Assembly (NCBI GenBank): GCA_050248595.1
Contig: JBFWSB010000195.1
Coordinates: 1 to 8,709, forward strand
Source of the DNA: JAGWAZ01 sp050248595
GTDB lineage: Bacteria > Bacteroidota > Ignavibacteria > OLB7
Direction of reading: 5' to 3'
Length of the DNA: 8,709 nt
Position numbers and translations under genes: made by a program. Below the pieces are notes generated by a model. It did not search any database. It was not told where the DNA came from and was given only the letters and a program-made list of their open reading frames with translations. Below are positions 1 to 5,013 of this stretch, piece by piece (positions within the stretch are counted from its first letter, which is position 1; every line of letters begins with the position of its first letter).

Positions 1-384
1 TAGAAGTGCATCACGTTCGTGGGCAATATCAACAATTGCCTCGATATCTTTTTGTACTTCATCCCGCCTCCCAGACTTGAAGGCACTCAAGTTCATCATC
101 ATGTCAAGTTCTAAAGCGCCATCGTCCAAAGCACAACGGGCTTCAAGTTGCTTGACTTCGCTGAGGTGAGCACCATTCGGAAAACCAACCACAGTGCAGA
201 CAACAATGTCGGCACTATACTCAGCTAATGCTTCGCGTGCGGTTAGAACGTACCAAGGCATCACACAGACCGAGGCGAAGCCATGCTCAGCAGCTTCGGC
301 ACAAATTCTTTTGATGTCTCGTTCTGTCGTCTCAGGGTTTAGAGCAGTGTGATCAATACAGGCAGCCAGTTCCAATGCGTTCAT
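1..384 (-). CDS. deoC: Deoxyribose-phosphate aldolase, N-terminal part (cut by left edge)
   Basis: Class I aldolase of deoxynucleoside catabolism, cleaving 2-deoxyribose-5-phosphate to glyceraldehyde-3-phosphate and acetaldehyde in the cytoplasm. Only the first 128 codons are present; the frame is open to the window edge. Visible DeoC signatures are the N-terminal IDHTALNP (D11 and T13 match the conserved Asp-His-Thr start), GFASVCVMPWYV (C40), VVCTVVGFPNGAH (about 62-73) and ELDMMMNLSAFKSG (about 92-105). D94 corresponds to the catalytic Asp102 of the E. coli enzyme. The Schiff-base lysine and the second catalytic lysine lie beyond the window, so activity cannot be confirmed here. The ATG at 384 is 2 bp past the stop of the M1 peptidase gene, with no clear Shine-Dalgarno sequence, which suggests translational coupling. 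The Met in VCVMP, where many family members have Asn, is a mild divergence. Confidence 0.93.
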   Translation of the reverse strand, partial: MNALELAACIDHTALNPETTERDIKRICAEAAEHGFASVCVMPWYVLTAREALAEYSADIVVCTVVGFPNGAHLSEVKQLEARCALDDGALELDMMMNLSAFKSGRRDEVQKDIEAIVDIAHERDALL

Positions 385-386
385 TG

Positions 387-2447
387 TCAGTGTTGAATAA
401 GTACCGAGAATGTTTGCCGATTCTCCCCTTGTGACAGATGAACGATATACTGTCCAGAGAAAAACGTGCTTGTATCAAGTATAAATGGAAAATTGTCAAT
501 TGTTCTTGAAAGTGCCAAACGTCCGGAGGGATCATATACGTGAAGCGTTGTCGGCTTCGATGAGGGTGTCCCTACTCGTTCGATAACGATTTCTCCCAAG
601 CCTAAATCAGAATTTGGGGCAATGCGAAAGTGAATATCTTCAGATCGGTTCTCTGCATCCGCACTTAAAGTAACCTGCATATCAAACTGTGCAAGTGTCC
701 GAATCAGTTCCCCTTGATTAACGAGTACATCCAAAACCGATGGAATGGTTACCGTGAAGGTCTGCTCCATGCTATCCACACGGAACAGTCTGTGGATGAT
801 TCCACTCGGTGTAATAAAACTGAATTCGAGTGGTACATTCCAGTACTCTCCATACTCCGTTGGCTGCACCTGTTCAATATGAATTTGCAGTTGATTTGCT
901 TCCGTTGTATTGGAAACATTAACTTGAAAGATCGGCCACCCTGCACGCCTTACCCATTGGTCGAAGAACCAATCGTACTCTGTTCCACCTATTTCTTCGC
1001 AGACTGCAAGTAGACTATCCGTCTCAGTTGTTCCGTACGCGAAGCGTTGTAGGTAGGTTTGCATTGCAGTGAAAAACCTACTCTCCCCAAGTTCAAATCG
1101 GAGCATCCCGACAACAACAGCCCCTTTGTCGTAGATCGTCACGGGATAATTTGATGAGGGAGCTTCGCGCGAAAAATCGAACAAGGGAAGTGCCCCTTCG
1201 CGTGGAGCCACTTGTTGGAGATAGCTGTTGAGCTTCGCCTCCTGTGCGGCAAGATAGCCATCAAAGTCGTAGAGTTCTTCCAACCAAAGCGATTCGCAGA
1301 ACGTGGCGAAACTTTCGTTGAGCCAAGCGTGGCGAAAATCAATTGGGGAGACAAGGTCACCGAACCATTGGTGAGCCAGTTCATGTGGCACAACTAAGTC
1401 GAGAGAGTCTGCACGGCGTGCTAAGGATGTTGGATAGGAGACCATCGTCTGGTGTTCCATAGCTCCCTGTGGTGTGTTAACGTATCCAACCTTCTCGAAA
1501 GGGTAGGGAACGAATCTTTCAGCATACGCTTTCACCATGCGGGGAAGGAGAGCGAAGGTCTTTTTTGTAGAGACTGTATCGTTCGGGAGTGCGTACAGAA
1601 GCATCGGTAACTCTTCCGTTCCTACGTTCAGTTCGGCATATTGTGCAACGGCGAATGTGAGAAGGTAGGTGGCTGCCGGGTGAGTGTGATTCCAGACGTA
1701 GAGGATATTTCCATCCGCCTCCTCACTCTTCTCAACCAGCAATCCATTCGATGCAACGGTCATTCCTGGTTTTACCAGAAATCTACCGGTGAATGTTGCT
1801 TTGTCGGAGGGGTGATCGTAGCAAGGGAGCCAATGCTGTGTTGTCGAAACATAGTTATTCTGAAAGCCGACCCCCATTGCGTAGAGAACACCGTTGCTTG
1901 ACGAAACTCCACCCCAACGGCCTGAACCAAACTCGTCGGTCATTGTGCCGCTGTAGTAGATGGTGATGGTGGCAGTATCTCCTGCTGAGGGAGTAGAGGG
2001 AGGAGCAATCAGGTGGCGATAGGGTGCCTCTTGGGGTGTTCCAACTGTCTCTGGTGAAACTCTCGTTCCTTCATAGAAGGCTGAGTCAATTGTGAGGTCG
2101 CGGAGGTGAAAGGTAAAGAGGGGAAACTCGGTCGGTTTCCAGAGTAACGTGATTGTACAAACCCCGCTCATTGATTTCTGTGGAGCTGCCGTTAGATCAA
2201 GCGTTGCGTCATAGTGAAGTACGTCGAAAGGCATCGGTTCGTGACTGAGTGGATCGGTGTATCGCAGGTACTTGGCATTGGTGTCACTGTTACCATTACC
2301 ATCACCATTACCTACAAGACCCCATTCCAACTCAGCCATAGTTGGCTCCTGAGCAAGCAGATTCTGAGCCAAAGGGAGTGGAGAAAGTATGAGAACTGAT
2401 GATATACACAAGGTCCACACTCTTCCTGCGGAGGCTCTCAATTTCAT
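387..2447 (-). CDS. Secreted M1-family zinc aminopeptidase with T9SS sorting domain
   Basis: A 686-residue exported metallopeptidase expected to remove N-terminal residues from peptides at the cell surface or outside the cell. It has an N-terminal signal peptide (hydrophobic about 11-32, likely cut after LLA32), a short Gly/Asn/Asp linker (46-56), an N-terminal beta domain (about 70-270) and a thermolysin-like catalytic domain (about 270-505). The exopeptidase motif reads GAMEH (328-332) instead of GAMEN. The zinc site is HELAH (355-359) with the third ligand E378 after the expected 18-residue spacing, and Tyr439 in YDKG fits the catalytic tyrosine. A short beta domain follows (about 505-595). 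The C-terminus (about 634-686: LHVYDPSGRLALSR, then FFSGQYIVHL, then TFSVLIQ) matches the T9SS type A sorting domain, so export across the outer membrane by T9SS is inferred. The helical C-terminal domain of E. coli PepN is absent. deoC follows 2 bp downstream, and a lipoprotein gene lies 57 bp upstream. The ATG at 2447 gives a proper signal peptide but lacks an obvious Shine-Dalgarno sequence. Confidence 0.93.
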   Translation of the reverse strand: MKLRASAGRVWTLCISSVLILSPLPLAQNLLAQEPTMAELEWGLVGNGDGNGNSDTNAKYLRYTDPLSHEPMPFDVLHYDATLDLTAAPQKSMSGVCTITLLWKPTEFPLFTFHLRDLTIDSAFYEGTRVSPETVGTPQEAPYRHLIAPPSTPSAGDTATITIYYSGTMTDEFGSGRWGGVSSSNGVLYAMGVGFQNNYVSTTQHWLPCYDHPSDKATFTGRFLVKPGMTVASNGLLVEKSEEADGNILYVWNHTHPAATYLLTFAVAQYAELNVGTEELPMLLYALPNDTVSTKKTFALLPRMVKAYAERFVPYPFEKVGYVNTPQGAMEHQTMVSYPTSLARRADSLDLVVPHELAHQWFGDLVSPIDFRHAWLNESFATFCESLWLEELYDFDGYLAAQEAKLNSYLQQVAPREGALPLFDFSREAPSSNYPVTIYDKGAVVVGMLRFELGESRFFTAMQTYLQRFAYGTTETDSLLAVCEEIGGTEYDWFFDQWVRRAGWPIFQVNVSNTTEANQLQIHIEQVQPTEYGEYWNVPLEFSFITPSGIIHRLFRVDSMEQTFTVTIPSVLDVLVNQGELIRTLAQFDMQVTLSADAENRSEDIHFRIAPNSDLGLGEIVIERVGTPSSKPTTLHVYDPSGRLALSRTIDNFPFILDTSTFFSGQYIVHLSQGENRQTFSVLIQH
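2290..2313. repeat. Imperfect hexamer tandem repeat inside the M1 peptidase gene
   Basis: Four tandem units on the plus strand: TTACCA, TTACCA, TCACCA, TTACCT. On the coding strand they encode Gly-Asn/Asp pairs (GNGDGNGN, residues 46-53) just after the signal peptide, in a stretch before the first conserved M1 strand. The unit is a multiple of three, so a gain or loss of copies would change linker length without breaking the frame. Confidence 0.8.
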
Positions 2448-2504
2448 AGTCTAAACATGTTGAAGGTTGCCATAGCTACAAAGACGGTATTTGAAACTGA
2501 AAAG

Positions 2505-3206
2505 TTACCGCACACGATAGGAGAGACCAAGCGAAAATCTTCCTAAATCAGGCGCGCTCCCATTATTGTCATCTTCTCCCGCGCCGATACCGATGGTTCC
2601 ACCCCACCGATCATAAAAATAATTCCCAGCCAGATAGATTGCTCCCGGAATTCCAACCCCGAATTGCAAACCAAACTGCGACTTCTCGTTTGGGCTGACA
2701 GTCATAAAATAGTAGGCTCCTGCTAATGGCCAGACTCCTATTCTATTAGAGTCAAGGTAGATTTCGGTATATGGACCAAATTCTGTCCCAACCCCTAACG
2801 TGCCTCCAATGCCGAGCGTTACTGCTCCGAGAGGTAGCCCAACATTTGCGTCGCCAATGCCACCAAGCCCGAAGTAAGGTTGCGATCCACTCAGATTACG
2901 GTAGGTTCCATCGATGCCATAAGTCCCACCGTAGAGAAACCCTTTGGCGGCAAAGCGATACCACCCACCTCCATCGCCGAGTGTATAGGAGAGTTCCGTT
3001 ACGCCGTTTGACTCGTTTGCGTTAAATCCACCACTGTAGTTGACTGCGATTGCCAAGTGCGCTCGGGATTCCTCGGTGGAGAGGGGCATCGTAGCTGTGG
3101 GAGTCATATCAAACCCTCCCGGCAGATAGATTCGACTGCAACCGGTAATGAGCAACCATAGCCCAATGCAGAGAGAGAGCAGAGTTGTAGTAAAATACTT
3201 GGACAT
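2505..3206 (-). CDS. Glycine-rich putative outer-membrane lipoprotein, unknown function
   Basis: A 233-residue protein I do not recognise as a named family. A hydrophobic segment (about 7-21) leads to LLITGC with Cys23, which reads as a signal-peptidase-II lipobox, so a lipid-anchored envelope protein is likely. The mature part is rich in glycine and aromatic residues, with alternating strand-like stretches: LAIAVNYSGG, GWYRFAAKGFLYGG, YFGLGGIGDANVGLPLG, then FGLQFGVGIPGAIYLAGNYFYDRWG and finally RFSLGLSYRVR. This looks like amphipathic beta strands of a small barrel or beta-rich outer-membrane protein, but the last residue is Arg rather than the usual terminal Phe/Trp. The gene is 44 bp after mltB and 57 bp before the M1 peptidase, so it probably shares their transcript. 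The ATG at 3206 is chosen because it gives the complete lipoprotein signal; no Shine-Dalgarno sequence is visible. Confidence 0.78.
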   Translation of the reverse strand: MSKYFTTTLLSLCIGLWLLITGCSRIYLPGGFDMTPTATMPLSTEESRAHLAIAVNYSGGFNANESNGVTELSYTLGDGGGWYRFAAKGFLYGGTYGIDGTYRNLSGSQPYFGLGGIGDANVGLPLGAVTLGIGGTLGVGTEFGPYTEIYLDSNRIGVWPLAGAYYFMTVSPNEKSQFGLQFGVGIPGAIYLAGNYFYDRWGGTIGIGAGEDDNNGSAPDLGRFSLGLSYRVR

Positions 3207-3225
3207 GGTATTGTTGAGATTATCC

Positions 3226-3241
3226 AGTTCTTTTGAGAACT
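3226..3241. other. Small intergenic inverted repeat between mltB and the lipoprotein gene
   Basis: AGTTCT and AGAACT form a perfect 6-bp stem around a 4-nt loop in the 44-bp gap. No T tract follows on the transcribed (minus) strand, so it is not called a terminator. It could be a weak mRNA processing or stability element, or chance. Confidence 0.3.
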
Positions 3242-3250
3242 TCTCTTCGA

Positions 3251-4243
3251 CTACTGTTGAGCCATATCCTTTTGTACGCGAACCGAAAGAGCGTAGATAG
3301 AATTTGCGTAAGCTGATGAGGGGTTATAACTCTTCAGTGCCTTCTTAATCTTATCGGCATTCCCTGAACGATACCCCCCTTTGCTGAGATAGTTCGCAAC
3401 TGAGTGGATAGCATCCGATGGGCTGTAGAGGTCGATCTTTCCGTCACCGTTGCCGTCTGCAGCTAAACGGCGGTAGGAGGAGGGGAGAAACTGCGCCCAG
3501 CCGAATGCTCCAGCCCACGAGCCGTAGAGATCGCGCACATCCCACTTCCCAGCCTTATGAATTTTCAGGAGGTGGTCAAGTTCCTTATATGCCCAGTCTC
3601 CACGTTTCTTCGAACGGCTCTTAATCCAAGCAATCTCATCGTTGATCTGCTTGTTTGTCTTCCCCCCCTCTTTCATAATCTCTCGGGCGTTCTTCGAGTT
3701 GTCCGAGATTGCCCAGGCTTCACTCATCAAAGTCATCGACGCGTAGACGCTCAACACGTGGTAGTCACCAGTTACTGTCCCATGTTTTGTTTCGCACCGG
3801 AGCAACGCGGCAATTGTCTCCTTGTCGACGCCATACTGCTTCTCAACGGCATTAAGTAGACTGTCGTGTCGTTTTATGAAGGCGATACATGCCTTCGATG
3901 ACTCTTCGGTATTCACCCAGGTATACCAATTGCTTTGGTCAACTTTCTTCCTCGGCTTCACGGCAACCATCTTTGGAATGTAGACTGTTCGAGAGTCGGA
4001 AAAAATTTCCCGGACGTAAGCTTCGTCCCACCCATCTTTCACAAGTCTCTTTATCACAGTCTCGTATCGTGGGTCAACTCCTTCGGTTCGTTCCACAACG
4101 AAGTCGCTTCCCGCTGTTGTGTGAACCGTATCGATAACTGCTGAGATTCCATTGCTAAGATTCCTGTCGTTCTCCTGAGCACAGGCGATAGAGCAGCAGA
4201 AGAGAATGGGAAGTAGATATGCGAACATGCGAAGGAGTATCAT
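3251..4243 (-). CDS. mltB: MltB-type (GH103-like) lytic murein transglycosylase
   Basis: A periplasmic enzyme of 330 residues that cleaves the MurNAc-GlcNAc bond of peptidoglycan, forming 1,6-anhydro-MurNAc ends. The signal peptide (1-22) ends in an ACA|Q signal-peptidase-I site. Cys21 in SIAC could be read as a lipobox but has a poor -3 residue. The core matches E. coli MltB/Slt35: RCETKHG carries the candidate catalytic Glu151 (Slt35 has ETRWG with Glu162). GSWAGAFGWAQFLPSSYRR (241-259) is the substrate-binding GAMGxxQFxPS block. DGNGDGKID (263-271) is the EF-hand-like calcium loop that leads into SPSDAIHSVANYL. YNPSSAYANSIYAL (306-319) matches the usual C-terminal helix motif. The spacing between the Glu block and the GAFG block is similar to MltB, so the fold appears complete. 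Two poly-G runs occur on the coding strand (G7 at 3662-3668, G6 at 3374-3379). The gene is preceded by 122 bp after the DUF6252-like gene and followed closely by the glycine-rich lipoprotein. The exact gene symbol rests on family similarity only. Confidence 0.92.
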   Translation of the reverse strand: MILLRMFAYLLPILFCCSIACAQENDRNLSNGISAVIDTVHTTAGSDFVVERTEGVDPRYETVIKRLVKDGWDEAYVREIFSDSRTVYIPKMVAVKPRKKVDQSNWYTWVNTEESSKACIAFIKRHDSLLNAVEKQYGVDKETIAALLRCETKHGTVTGDYHVLSVYASMTLMSEAWAISDNSKNAREIMKEGGKTNKQINDEIAWIKSRSKKRGDWAYKELDHLLKIHKAGKWDVRDLYGSWAGAFGWAQFLPSSYRRLAADGNGDGKIDLYSPSDAIHSVANYLSKGGYRSGNADKIKKALKSYNPSSAYANSIYALSVRVQKDMAQQ

Positions 4244-4365
4244 CTTTACGTTCAGTTTGATGTTGCTGATCTAATGCTTGGTGTGAGGCTGTGACGAACT
4301 TAGCAGATTATCGTGTCTAAGGTGGCAAAAGTATTGAATGCAGATCGCTTAGTCTTCACCCAACA

Positions 4366-4890
4366 CTATTTCGCCACGCGAACTTTAAATGCTCCTGTCT
4401 TCCCTTCGTACGTTTTGCTGTTGAACGTACTTGTCCCCTTGAAACTGAAGGTTCCCGAAATATATTCTGAAGTTGATTCCACAATTACAAGTGACCCTTC
4501 GGTTGCCGGTGTTGGGTCGGGGTCAAAGGCTCCCGGTGGGTTGTTATCTGCGATAAAGCTTACTGATGTAGTATTTGCATCTGATGAGATAGGATATGTG
4601 CCAGGGTTGGTACTTGTCAAGAAGATCGTGATCCTTTCCGCCTGTCCTTCTGGCTTCTTCCAGGCTACAAGCTCCTTCGCAAAACCGTTCGGAAGAATCG
4701 GATCCTGCAAGATTGCGGTGTCGGCTTCCCACGGAGCATCGTTAACGGTCATCTTAAAACTATAGTCGGCAGGAACCGATGTTGAGTCCTTCGGATCGTC
4801 GTCGTTGTTCGTTGGTGTATCTTCACTACAACCAATAAACGTGCCGAGCGCAAGGAGTGCAAAGGTTATGTAGAGGATTGATGATTTCAT
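4366..4890 (-). CDS. Small secreted lipoprotein, DUF6252-like
   Basis: A 174-residue protein of unknown function. The N-terminal hydrophobic signal ends in TFIGC, giving a lipobox with Cys21. An acidic, low-complexity linker follows (SEDTPTNNDDDPKDS, 22-36). The folded part starts with FKMTVNDAPWEAD, resembling the 'VNGxxW/FxA' opening of Bacteroidota DUF6252-type lipoproteins. It later shows ITIFLTS, GTYPIS, YISGTFSFKG and the closing GAFKVRV, which fits the usual 'G-x-F-S-F ... G-x-F-x-V' end of these beta-sandwich-like proteins. The family assignment is from remembered motif pattern and is moderate. The ATG at 4890 has an AGGA eight nucleotides upstream, the clearest ribosome binding site in the window. 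The gene sits 123 bp after valS and 122 bp before mltB; both gaps could hold promoters, so operon membership is less certain than for the genes downstream. Confidence 0.82.
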   Translation of the reverse strand: MKSSILYITFALLALGTFIGCSEDTPTNNDDDPKDSTSVPADYSFKMTVNDAPWEADTAILQDPILPNGFAKELVAWKKPEGQAERITIFLTSTNPGTYPISSDANTTSVSFIADNNPPGAFDPDPTPATEGSLVIVESTSEYISGTFSFKGTSTFNSKTYEGKTGAFKVRVAK

Positions 4891-4898
4891 AGTTGTTT

Positions 4899-4902
4899 TC
4901 CT
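4899..4902 (-). promoter_or_regulatory. Ribosome binding site of the DUF6252-like lipoprotein gene
   Basis: AGGA on the minus strand with an 8-nt spacer to the ATG at 4890. Notable because the other minus-strand starts here lack a comparable motif. Confidence 0.45.
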
Positions 4903-4934
4903 AATCTATTTGGAATTCATTTTTTCAAGGTATC

Positions 4935-4958
4935 ACGCAAAGGCGCAAAGCCGCTAAG
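4935..4958. repeat. Three tandem degenerate octamers in the valS-lipoprotein gap
   Basis: On the plus strand, ACGCAAAG, GCGCAAAG and CCGCTAAG stand directly next to each other. Units 1 and 2 differ at one base; unit 3 differs from unit 2 at two. From memory, similar 'cgcaaaggcgcaaag' strings recur between genes in many unrelated bacteria; their function is not established. The repeat lies outside all coding sequence, 55 bp past the valS stop and 44 bp before the next start. It forms no strong hairpin and no T tract follows it, so it is not a terminator. Confidence 0.65.
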
Positions 4959-5013
4959 TAGAGGTACGGCGGTCTCTTCTTCCTATCATTCGTCTTCGTT
5001 CAGTTCTGCTTAC

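Noticed and set aside
4181..4183. MltB Cys21 as a lipidation site.
   Set aside because: SIAC lacks the usual aliphatic -3 residue, while ACA|Q is a good signal-peptidase-I site; left as an alternative only.
4244..4365. Promoter upstream of mltB (TTGCCA and GATAAT-like strings, or a Bacteroidota TTTG / TAnnTTTG pair).
   Set aside because: The boxes are too close together for sigma70 spacing and match the Bacteroidota consensus poorly; a promoter may be here but cannot be placed.
4370..4382. TTCGC-CAC-GCGAA hairpin at the end of the DUF6252-like gene as a terminator.
   Set aside because: The 5-bp stem lies in the final codons and no U tract follows on the transcribed strand.
4313..4765. Plus-strand open frame of 150 codons overlapping the DUF6252-like gene.
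   Set aside because: The opposite strand encodes a coherent lipoprotein with signal peptide and ribosome binding site; the plus-strand product shows no signal or domain.
4935..4958. The tandem octamers as a CRISPR array fragment.
   Set aside because: The units are 8 bp, directly adjacent with no spacers, and no cas gene is present.
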